Made by a program: the position numbers and the translations under genes
Notes under the pieces: model-generated
What the model was told of the DNA's origin: nothing
What the model saw: only the letters and a program-made list of their open reading frames with translations
The model's database searches: none
Part shown: positions 1 to 6,094 of the stretch, one piece after another
Numbering within the stretch: the stretch's first letter is position 1
Layout of the letters: every line of letters starts with the position of its first letter
NCBI GenBank assembly: GCA_902489965.1
Contig: CABUCA010000091.1
Span: 1-6,094, forward strand
DNA: 6,094 bases
Reading direction: 5' to 3'
DNA from: an uncultured Collinsella sp.
GTDB taxonomy: Bacteria; Actinomycetota; Coriobacteriia; Coriobacteriales; Coriobacteriaceae

Positions 1-40
1 ATACGCCCAGGATGTCATAGAAGGTTTTGCCTGCAGCCAT
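1..40 (-). CDS. dnaJ: DnaJ co-chaperone, N-terminal 13 codons only (partial)
   Basis: Reading leftwards from the ATG at 40-38, the codons give MAAGKTFYDILGV and then leave the window. The FYDILGV segment matches the start of helix I of the J domain (typically DYYEILGV) that begins every DnaJ. A strong purine-rich ribosome binding site (AGGAGAGGAG) lies just upstream of the ATG. The gene follows dnaK and grpE on the same strand, as in actinobacterial heat-shock operons. DnaJ delivers unfolded clients to DnaK and stimulates its ATPase through the HPD loop, which lies outside this window. A DnaJ-like J-domain protein such as CbpA cannot be excluded from 13 residues, but position in the operon favours DnaJ. 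Confidence 0.85.
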   Translation of the reverse strand, partial: MAAGKTFYDILGV

Positions 41-113
41 CGTAGCTCCTCTCCTGTTACGTCCGCCGCCCATGCAGACGACGGCTCATGCTTTCATATG
101 GCACTAGGCCAGA

Positions 114-143
114 AAGGGCCCCGGGTGTTGCCCCGGGGCCCTT
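114..143 (-). terminator. Strong stem-loop between grpE and dnaJ (terminator or attenuator)
   Basis: A perfect 12-bp inverted repeat, AAGGGCCCCGGG (114-125) and its complement (132-143), encloses a 6-nt loop. It starts 6 nt after the grpE stop codon. On the minus-strand transcript the stem is followed by only a short, broken U run (UUU then CUGG), so it looks like a partial terminator, an mRNA end-protecting stem or an attenuator rather than a full stop. The other 3' side (plus strand) has no U tract. No convincing promoter was seen between it and dnaJ, so dnaJ expression probably depends on readthrough. Confidence 0.7.
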
Positions 144-148
144 CTCAA

Positions 149-991
149 TTACTCCTCGGTGCTCTCGGCCGTATCGGCCGTAGCATCCTCGGGTGCCGCT
201 TCGGGCTCCGGTGCGGGGCGCTTCTCGCCACCGTAGGTCACCGTCACCATCGCGGAACGCAGGATGCGATCCGCCATGCGGTAGCCCTTCTGGTACACGT
301 CGTTGACGGTCTCGTCGTACTGCGATGCGTCCTCGACGCGACCCACAGCCTGGTGCTCGAGCGGATCGAACGCCTCGCCCTTGGGGTCGATGGGCTCAAC
401 GCCCTCGTGCGCGAACACGTCGAGCAGCTTGGCATGAACCGCGTCAACGCCATCGACGAACTGCTTAAAGTCGTCGGAAAGCTCTTGGCTGCGGGCATGG
501 TCGATCGCGCGCTCGATATCGTCAATCACCGGCAACAGCGCGGTGACAAGCTTCTCGGTCGCGCGCTCGCGCTCGGCGATACGCTCATTGGCGGTGCGGC
601 GACGGAAGTTCTCCCAGTCGGCCTGCAGACGGGCGGTGCGCTCGGTGGCGTCCTTTGCCTTGTCCTCGGCGGCCTTCTGAGCCTCTGCCGCAGCATCGAG
701 CTCGTTGCGCACGTCGGCAAGCTCTTTCTGAGCCTGCTCGAACTTGAGCTTAAAGTCGTTGTCGGCGGCTTCCTCACCGGCGCGGATAGCGGCTTCCACC
801 ATCTCGTCCTCGGTCATCGTCGCCTCCTTGTTGGAATCCTCTACTTGGTTCTCGGCAGCCTCGGCGGCCGGGGCCTCGTTGGCCTCGGTAACGTCTGCGG
901 CCTCTACGGGAATCTTCACGTCCTTCTCCTCAGAGTCAACGGGGGCGGCGCCAGCGGCAGCCGCCTCCGTGCGAGCTTTACGGGCGGACAT
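149..991 (-). CDS. grpE: GrpE nucleotide exchange factor for DnaK
   Basis: GrpE speeds ADP release from DnaK and so resets the chaperone cycle in the cytoplasm; it acts as a dimer. The 280-residue product has an Ala/Glu-rich acidic N-terminal tail (about 1-75) and a long charged helix typical of the GrpE dimer coiled coil (about 80-125). The family core follows: WENFRRR at 126-132, LLPVIDDIERA at 152-162, and the C-terminal beta domain with FDPLEHQAV at 208-216 and GYRMADRILRSAMVTV at 236-251. A Pro/Glu-rich acidic tail of about 25 residues ends it. It is longer than the usual 170-230 residues because of both tails. The start chosen lies 2 nt after the dnaK stop, with a moderate GAGGA site inside dnaK. 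A second ATG at codon 59 (817-815) has a far better site, AAGGAGG at 823-829, and would give 222 residues, so the start is uncertain. The gene is co-transcribed with dnaK. Confidence 0.95.
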   Translation of the reverse strand: MSARKARTEAAAAGAAPVDSEEKDVKIPVEAADVTEANEAPAAEAAENQVEDSNKEATMTEDEMVEAAIRAGEEAADNDFKLKFEQAQKELADVRNELDAAAEAQKAAEDKAKDATERTARLQADWENFRRRTANERIAERERATEKLVTALLPVIDDIERAIDHARSQELSDDFKQFVDGVDAVHAKLLDVFAHEGVEPIDPKGEAFDPLEHQAVGRVEDASQYDETVNDVYQKGYRMADRILRSAMVTVTYGGEKRPAPEPEAAPEDATADTAESTEE

Positions 992-993
992 GA

Positions 994-2886
<1,893 letters not shown>

Positions 2887-2913
2887 TAGAAATTCCCTCT
2901 CTCTTTTGCGTTC

Positions 2914-2943
2914 GCGCCGCCTCGACGGTCTGTCGCGCGGCGC
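2914..2943 (-). other. GC-rich hairpin in the presumed dnaK 5' leader
   Basis: GCGCCGC (2914-2920) pairs with GCGGCGC (2937-2943). Inside, CGAC (2923-2926) pairs with GTCG (2932-2935) around a 5-nt loop, giving 11 bp interrupted by a small asymmetric internal loop. On the minus-strand transcript the stem ends about 27 nt before the dnaK ATG, leaving the GAGAGAGGG ribosome binding site in a single-stranded purine run. It therefore does not sequester the site as a ROSE-type RNA thermometer would. A role in mRNA stability or as a regulator site is possible. It follows from the sequence as a structure; any function is inference. Confidence 0.55.
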
Positions 2944-2984
2944 TTCGGCTTGTCTTTCAGGATGTAGTGTATCCCCTTATGGGC

Positions 2985-3050
2985 CGGAATATACAAAATC
3001 TAAGTCAATTCATATAAGATTTCTTATTGCTGAGAGTTTAGGTTCTTAAA
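2985..3050 (-). promoter_or_regulatory. AT-rich zone upstream of dnaK, likely dnaK promoter region
   Basis: Base composition drops sharply to AT-rich here, about 100-165 bp before the dnaK start. On the minus strand there is a TTGACT hexamer (3008-3003) and a TATATT hexamer (2993-2988), but they are only 9 nt apart. They cannot be the -35 and -10 of one standard sigma-70 promoter. TATATT with a poor -35 (TATATG, 17-nt spacer) is possible, as is TACACT further downstream. The 14-bp dyad ATAAGA-TT-TCTTAT (3014-3027) lies at the upstream edge of this zone. The region is a reasonable promoter candidate, but the exact boxes are not settled. Confidence 0.4.
3014..3027. promoter_or_regulatory. Perfect 14-bp AT-rich dyad, possible operator
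   Basis: ATAAGA (3014-3019) and TCTTAT (3022-3027) form a perfect inverted repeat with a 2-bp centre. It is about 130 bp upstream of the dnaK ATG, just upstream of the TTGACT hexamer. The arms do not resemble CIRCE or HAIR. It may be a binding site for a transcription factor or simply a product of the AT-rich composition. Confidence 0.3.
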
Positions 3051-3149
3051 TGCGCAGGTAGATGCGCTGAATGAGTTCTCGGCAAATCTATTGAGATCTA
3101 TGTAGAGATGGCTGAGGTTTGCGTCCGGGGGTGCCTGGGGGCCGTCTTG

Positions 3150-3335
3150 CGGAAAGCTTGTCCCGGTTTGAGCGTGGATTCCGGGTCGCAGTTTCCGTCT
3201 GAAGGCTCAACCGGAAACCGTATCCCGTTTTGAGAGCTGATACCGGGTCGCAGTTTCCGCTAGCGGGCCCAACCGGAAACTACGACCCGTTTTTCGGCCA
3301 AATAACGGGATGCCCTTTCCGCAGGCGCACTCAAT
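3150..3335. repeat. Three tandem 62-bp repeats, each a 48-bp dyad plus 14-bp spacer
   Basis: Three units at 3150-3197, 3212-3259 and 3274-3321 are each exactly 48 bp and share the symmetric frame CGGAAA-N6-CCCG-N16-CGGG-N6-TTTCCG with no deviation in the fixed positions. Two 14-bp spacers (3198-3211 and 3260-3273) both end in CAAC, and the stretch after the third unit ends in CAAT. The resulting period is exactly 62 bp. Within the N6 positions the right arms of units 1 and 2 are identical (TCGCAG), while the left arms differ. The variable parts are not complementary to each other, so the symmetric bases look conserved as paired half-sites or stem ends rather than as one perfect hairpin. No coding potential was seen. 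Function is unknown; an operator array or a dispersed palindromic repeat family are both possible. Confidence 0.85.
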
Positions 3336-3455
3336 AGCTCGATATTTCAAGTCACCTTTAGCTAACATTTGCGCAGCTCGGCAGCCTCACCTGCGTATTT
3401 AGCAGTAAGCCGCGGCATACTCGGCGAACGGTATGAAGATGCCGGGCAGAGGGTA

Positions 3456-3483
3456 TTGCAAACGGTCGCTCCCGTGGTATGTT
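3456..3483 (+). promoter_or_regulatory. Extended -10 promoter for the ferredoxin gene
   Basis: TTGCAA (3456-3461) is a 4-of-6 match to the -35 consensus. It is followed after 16 bp by TATGTT (3478-3483), preceded by TGG at 3475-3477, which makes an extended -10 (TGN-TATGTT). Transcription would start near 3490, giving a leader of about 55 nt before the ferredoxin ATG. This is the best sigma-70-type promoter in the window. Confidence 0.6.
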
Positions 3484-3544
3484 TTTGCCCGAATCAAACC
3501 GGCGCGCATCGTCTGTAGCGTCGGTCAACAGAGAGGAAACTACC

Positions 3545-3730
3545 ATGGCTCATCCCGTAATTGATGCCGACGAGTGCATCGCTTGTGGCGTTTGCGTCGA
3601 CTCCTGCCCCGCTGGCGTTCTGGAGCTCCAGGACGTCGCTACCGTCGCTGACGAGGACTCCTGCGTCGCCTGTGGCGCTTGCCAGGACGCTTGCCCCGCC
3701 GGCGCGATCACCGAGATCGTCGAGGAGTAA
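3545..3730 (+). CDS. Small 2[4Fe-4S] ferredoxin, clostridial type
   Basis: This 61-residue acidic electron carrier has two complete cluster motifs: CIACGVC-x3-CP with cysteines 11, 14, 17 and 21, and CVACGAC-x3-CP with cysteines 40, 43, 46 and 50. The two halves are clearly an internal duplication (each reads C-x-ACG-x-C-x-x-x-CPAG), as in clostridial ferredoxins, which are usually about 55-60 residues. Such proteins shuttle low-potential electrons in the cytoplasm for enzymes like pyruvate:ferredoxin oxidoreductase or hydrogenase; the actual partner here is not shown. The ATG at 3545 is chosen because the GAGG at 3533-3536 lies 8 nt before it and it gives the normal family N-terminus. An upstream in-frame ATG at 3479 overlaps the -10 box and is not credible. 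The gene is monocistronic, between its own promoter and the terminator at 3769-3810. Confidence 0.97.
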   Translation: MAHPVIDADECIACGVCVDSCPAGVLELQDVATVADEDSCVACGACQDACPAGAITEIVEE

Positions 3731-3768
3731 CAACTCCCCCACCTGCACACTCAAAAGTACACCGTGCA

Positions 3769-3810
3769 CAAAAAGGAGGCCTCCGCATCGCCGCGGAGGC
3801 CTCCTTTTTG
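3769..3810. terminator. Bidirectional intrinsic terminator between ferredoxin and niaR
   Basis: Two perfectly complementary 18-nt arms (3769-3786 and 3793-3810) surround a 6-nt loop. The base of the stem is A5 on the left and T5 on the right, so transcripts from either side end in a G+C-rich stem followed by a U run (UUUUUGUUUG on the plus strand, UUUUUGUGC on the minus strand). It sits 38 nt past the ferredoxin stop and 63 nt past the niaR stop, serving both converging units. Confidence 0.93.
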
Positions 3811-3836
3811 TTTGTGCGGATAACTAATTTGGCACC

Positions 3837-3868
3837 GCTGCAGATTGCCGCTTAGGGGCGTTTGCAGC
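3837..3868 (-). other. Imperfect stem-loop just after the niaR stop
   Basis: GCTGCA (3837-3842) pairs with TGCAGC (3863-3868), and GCC (3847-3849) with GGC (3857-3859), separated by a 4/3-nt internal loop. It begins 5 nt after the niaR stop on the minus-strand transcript and has no U tract. It may protect the transcript end or be chance; the true terminator is the stronger one further on. Confidence 0.3.
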
Positions 3869-3873
3869 ATCGG

Positions 3874-4419
3874 CTACGATAGGTCGTCTTCGTAGGGCAT
3901 CAGGTCTGCCAAGTAGCCTTTCTCCTTGAGCATGGCCTCGATCTCGTCGAGGGTTTGCTCATCCTCTGCCGCAATGCGATGGAAGTGATAGCCGCTCGTC
4001 ACCGTCAGCAACGGAAAGCTCTTGCCGCTCTCGATATCGTGCAGGTAGCGCTCGACATCGCGGCGATTGCGGATGTCCAGGTCGGCCGTGATCTTACCGT
4101 ACACGCGGTGATTGACGATCACGTTGAGCACGGCGCCGCCGGCGTCGACGATACTCGTGAGCTCATCGCCTGCCTGCTCCACGCTGTGGCGAACCTTGAC
4201 CAAGCGCGTGGGCACGGCGGGGCTGCTGGGGGCCTCCTGCAGCACATAACCGCGGTTGGTTGCCACGACATCGTGCCCGTCGGCACGCAACAGGGCAATA
4301 TCCTGAACCACGATCTGACGGCTCACGCCAACCTCGCGGGCAAGTGCGCTGCCCGAAACGGGCTCCTTGGCCACCTCGAGCACGTCCATGATGGCACGGC
4401 GACGCTCGCGGGCGTTCAT
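3874..4419 (-). CDS. niaR: NiaR-type niacin-responsive transcriptional repressor (HTH_11 + 3H domain)
   Basis: NiaR (formerly YrxA) represses NAD synthesis and niacin uptake genes when nicotinic acid is bound. Of the 181 residues, about 1-60 form a winged helix-turn-helix of the HTH_11/BirA type, with RERRRAIMDVL then SGSALAREVGVSRQIVVQDI at 22-41. Residues about 72-175 are the 3H domain, named for conserved histidines: H78 in VRHS, H104 in VNHRVYG, and H145 and H147 in GYHFH. H78, E86, H145 and H147 occupy the places of the metal ligands known from the Thermotoga maritima homologue TM1602. Length is typical (about 170-180). The ATG overlaps the nadC stop in TAATG and has only a weak GGACGG site, pointing to translational coupling with nadC. 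As last gene of the nad operon it probably autoregulates; the operator would lie upstream of the operon, outside the window. Confidence 0.93.
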   Translation of the reverse strand: MNARERRRAIMDVLEVAKEPVSGSALAREVGVSRQIVVQDIALLRADGHDVVATNRGYVLQEAPSSPAVPTRLVKVRHSVEQAGDELTSIVDAGGAVLNVIVNHRVYGKITADLDIRNRRDVERYLHDIESGKSFPLLTVTSGYHFHRIAAEDEQTLDEIEAMLKEKGYLADLMPYEDDLS

Positions 4420-5279
4420 TATTTACCGTCCAGCAGACGCAGGTGCTTAAGTGAGAGGTCGAGGATCGGGGCGGAGTGTGTCAGCGCGCCCGAGCTAATA
4501 AAGTCGACGCCCAGATCGGCCAGGGCGCGGATATTGCTGGCATCCACATTGCCCGAGCACTCGGTCTTGGCGCGGCCGGCGATAAGCCCAATCGCGGCAG
4601 CCATGTCATCGTGGGTCATGTTGTCGAGCATGATGATGTCGGCACCGGCCTCCACGGCCTCGCGCACCATGTCCAGGTTCTCGCACTCGATCTCGACCGT
4701 CGTGGTAAACGATGCGTGGGCGCGTGCCATCTCGATCGCGCGCGTCACACCACCGGCGGCGTCGATATGGTTGTCCTTGAGCATGACAGCCGTCGACAGG
4801 TTGTAGCGGTGGTTGCTGCCGCCACCGATCTCGACCGCGGCCTTCTCGAAGACGCGCATGCCCGGCGTGGTTTTGCGCGTATCGACAAGCACGGTCTTGG
4901 TGCCCTCGAGCACCGCTGCCATCTGGTGCGTGTAGGTAGCGATGCCGCTCATGCGCTGCAGGTAGTTAAGCGCTACGCGCTCGCCCGAAAGCAGCACGCG
5001 CGCGTCGCCGCGCACCTGGCCCACATGGTCGCCGGCGTGCACCTCGTCGCCATCCGCGACATCAAACAGCACGGAGCTTTGCAGATCCAGCAGCTCAAAG
5101 GTGCGGGCGAACACGTCCAGGCCGGCGATGATGCCATCTGCCTTGGCGATGAGCTCAACGGTGGCGGGGCGCGCCGTGGGGCACACGCTCGCCGTGCTCA
5201 CGTCCTCAAAGGTGATGTCCTCGCGCAGGGCCTGCAAAATCAGATCATCGACGACGAGCTTCATGGTAATGGGATTCAT
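4419..5279 (-). CDS. nadC: Nicotinate-nucleotide diphosphorylase (quinolinate phosphoribosyltransferase)
   Basis: NadC converts quinolinate and PRPP to nicotinate mononucleotide, CO2 and pyrophosphate, the third step of de novo NAD synthesis, in the cytoplasm. The 286 residues are full length for the family. The N-terminal alpha/beta domain carries LSGERVALNYLQRMSGIAT at 97-115. The barrel carries DTRKTTPG at 133-140, GGGSNHRYNLS at 152-162, LKDNH at 167-171, EIECE at 197-201, MLDN at 217-220, ECSGN at 240-244 and ISSGALTHS at 261-269. These include the Arg, Lys, His, Glu and Asp residues that hold quinolinate and PRPP in characterised NadC proteins. The ATG at 5279 is preferred because GGAGGAG (5292-5286) lies 6 nt upstream, inside the end of nadB. 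An ATG at codon 6 is the alternative. It lies 3 nt after nadB and overlaps niaR by 1 nt, so the three are one operon. Confidence 0.98.
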   Translation of the reverse strand: MNPITMKLVVDDLILQALREDITFEDVSTASVCPTARPATVELIAKADGIIAGLDVFARTFELLDLQSSVLFDVADGDEVHAGDHVGQVRGDARVLLSGERVALNYLQRMSGIATYTHQMAAVLEGTKTVLVDTRKTTPGMRVFEKAAVEIGGGSNHRYNLSTAVMLKDNHIDAAGGVTRAIEMARAHASFTTTVEIECENLDMVREAVEAGADIIMLDNMTHDDMAAAIGLIAGRAKTECSGNVDASNIRALADLGVDFISSGALTHSAPILDLSLKHLRLLDGK

Positions 5280-5282
5280 GGT

Positions 5283-6094
5283 CTACTCCTCCACGGCCTG
5301 CGTGCCGGCGGCACGGGCCAAATCATCGATTGCAAGGGTGTCGGCGCTCAGGGCGCGGTGACGTCCGTCGAGCGCGGGCTCGCCCGCCTGCTCCACGGCA
5401 AGCGACTCGCCGGTGCGCATACGCCAAGCGGCGCGACGACCCCAGACGAGGGACTCAAGCAGGCTGTTGGAGGCCAGGCGGTTCTTGCCGTGCACGCCGT
5501 TGCAAGCCGTCTCGCCGGCGGCGTAGAGCTCGGGCATCGAGGTGCGGCCGTCCTTGTCAACCCACACGCCGCCCATAAAGTAGTGCTGCGTGGGCGTGAC
5601 GGGGATGGGCTCGTCCAAGATGTCGCGACCGTCCTCCAGGCAGCGCGCGCGGATGTTGGCAAAGTGCCCGGTCACCACGTCGCGCTCGACCGGGGCAAAG
5701 CTCAGCCACTCGTGCTCGGTGCCGTCCTGCTTCATCTGCTCGCGAATGGCGGCGGCGACAACGTCGCGCGGCTGCAACTCGTCGGTAAAACGCTCGCCAG
5801 CGGCATTGAGCAGAATCGCGCCCTCGCCGCGGCAGCTTTCGCTGATTAGGAACGTGCGGCCCGGCTGCGGCGAGAACAGACCCGTGGGGTGGATCTGCAC
5901 GTAGTCCAGGTGCTCCATCGTGATGCCGTGCTCCTGCGCGATGTAGCAGGCGTCACCGGTGAGCTGCGGGTAGTTGGTCGAGTGGTCGTACACGCCACCG
6001 ATACCGCCCGTTGCCCACAGCGTATGACAGGCATGGATCTTAAACGGCTTACCGGCACGCACGCCCTCGGCGGCATTTGCCAGCTCGTCGGCGG
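5283..6094 (-). CDS. nadB: L-aspartate oxidase, C-terminal 269 residues (5' end outside window)
   Basis: NadB is a flavoenzyme that oxidises L-aspartate to iminoaspartate, which NadA then condenses to quinolinate. The reading frame stays open to the right edge, so the N-terminal FAD-binding Rossmann region is missing from view only because of the window. Visible family motifs, numbered within the fragment, are ATGGIGGVY at 27-35, VQIHPTGL at 65-72, RGEGAIL at 88-94, FTDELQPRDVV at 102-112, TQHYFMGGV at 168-176, ELYAAGETACNGVHGKNRLASNSLLESLV at 188-216. The His, Arg and His-Arg positions known to contact substrate in E. coli NadB (in QIHPT, PRD, HYxxGG and NRxASNS) are present, and these separate it from fumarate reductase paralogues together with its nadC neighbour. 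Only 56 residues follow NRLASNSLLE, much less than in E. coli, so the C-terminal helical domain looks shortened. An apparent GTG start at 6062 is internal. Confidence 0.95.
   Translation of the reverse strand, partial: ADELANAAEGVRAGKPFKIHACHTLWATGGIGGVYDHSTNYPQLTGDACYIAQEHGITMEHLDYVQIHPTGLFSPQPGRTFLISESCRGEGAILLNAAGERFTDELQPRDVVAAAIREQMKQDGTEHEWLSFAPVERDVVTGHFANIRARCLEDGRDILDEPIPVTPTQHYFMGGVWVDKDGRTSMPELYAAGETACNGVHGKNRLASNSLLESLVWGRRAAWRMRTGESLAVEQAGEPALDGRHRALSADTLAIDDLARAAGTQAVEE

Larger units (their letters stand above)
2887..3544. other. 658-bp intergenic region between divergent dnaK and ferredoxin genes
   Basis: No credible gene was found here; short open frames lack ribosome binding sites or family resemblance. 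From left to right it holds the presumed dnaK leader with a GC-rich hairpin (2914-2943), an AT-rich promoter-like zone (about 2985-3050) with a 14-bp dyad (3014-3027), and an unremarkable stretch (about 3051-3149) with two ATCTAT copies 10 bp apart at 3086 and 3096. The three-copy dyad repeat array (3150-3335) comes next. After it is a stretch with only a weak CATAC-N10-GTATG dyad (3416-3435), then the ferredoxin promoter (3456-3483) and its leader. Confidence 0.8.

Noticed and set aside
2914..2943. RNA thermometer controlling dnaK
   Set aside because: The hairpin does not pair with the ribosome binding site or the start codon, and is too GC-rich to melt at physiological heat shock temperatures.
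3081..3110. Short direct repeat ATCTAT at 3086 and 3096
   Set aside because: Two 6-bp copies 10 bp apart in an AT-rich stretch are easily expected by chance and are not linked to a promoter box.
3150..3335. CRISPR array
   Set aside because: Only three units, with variable interiors, inverted symmetry within each unit and 14-bp spacers that are partly alike; no cas genes nearby. It is not a repeat-spacer array.
3358..3546. 62-codon minus-strand frame in the intergenic region
   Set aside because: It crosses the ferredoxin promoter and ribosome binding site, has no ribosome binding site of its own and no recognisable features.
3479..3730. Upstream start extending the ferredoxin to 83 residues
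   Set aside because: The ATG at 3479 overlaps the predicted -10 box, has no ribosome binding site, and would add residues unlike any small ferredoxin N-terminus.
4476..5849. A 457-codon open frame antisense to nadC and nadB
   Set aside because: It spans two well-supported genes and their junction on the other strand, is His/Ala/Gly-rich and shows no domain; codon bias on the opposite strand explains it.
5283..6062. Complete 259-residue protein starting at 6062
   Set aside because: The codon at 6062 is GTG inside a frame that stays open to the window edge, and the protein would lack the FAD-binding N-terminus of NadB; it is simply internal.

Overview
The window is high-GC, compactly coded bacterial DNA. 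The gene order dnaK-grpE-dnaJ, with no hrcA in front, is the actinobacterial arrangement. Together with a clostridial-type 2[4Fe-4S] ferredoxin and a NiaR-type NAD regulator, it suggests an anaerobic actinobacterium. The class Coriobacteriia (for example Collinsella or a relative) is my best guess. That assignment is inferred from gene content and protein flavour, not from a marker gene.

Layout. The left half (1-2886, minus strand) is the Hsp70 chaperone operon: complete dnaK, complete grpE 2 nt after it, a strong hairpin terminator or attenuator, then the first 13 codons of dnaJ running off the left edge. Next comes a 658-bp non-coding region (2887-3544) lying between divergent dnaK and ferredoxin genes. 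It holds a GC-rich hairpin in the presumed dnaK leader, an AT-rich promoter-like zone with a small dyad, and a striking array of three 48-bp dyad-symmetric repeats at an exact 62-bp period. It also holds a good extended -10 promoter for the ferredoxin. The ferredoxin gene (3545-3730, plus strand) stands alone and ends at an 18-bp-stem bidirectional terminator. The right part (3874-6094, minus strand) is a NAD biosynthesis operon: the 3' part of nadB (L-aspartate oxidase), nadC (quinolinate phosphoribosyltransferase) and niaR (niacin-responsive repressor). The genes are packed with 3-nt spacing and then a 1-nt TAATG overlap. The bidirectional terminator separates this operon from the convergent ferredoxin gene.

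How the genes work together. DnaK, GrpE and DnaJ form the folding cycle (ATPase, nucleotide exchange factor, J-protein). NadB and NadC carry aspartate towards nicotinate mononucleotide, with NadA presumably encoded just outside the window. NiaR, translated last from the same transcript, probably shuts the operon down when niacin is plentiful.

The protein-coding content is mostly ordinary. The least explained element is the phased 62-bp repeat array at 3150-3335. Other points worth a look are a very strong internal ribosome binding site in grpE, the stem-loop between grpE and dnaJ, the short C-terminus of NadB, and the absence of a recognisable CIRCE or HAIR heat-shock operator in front of dnaK.
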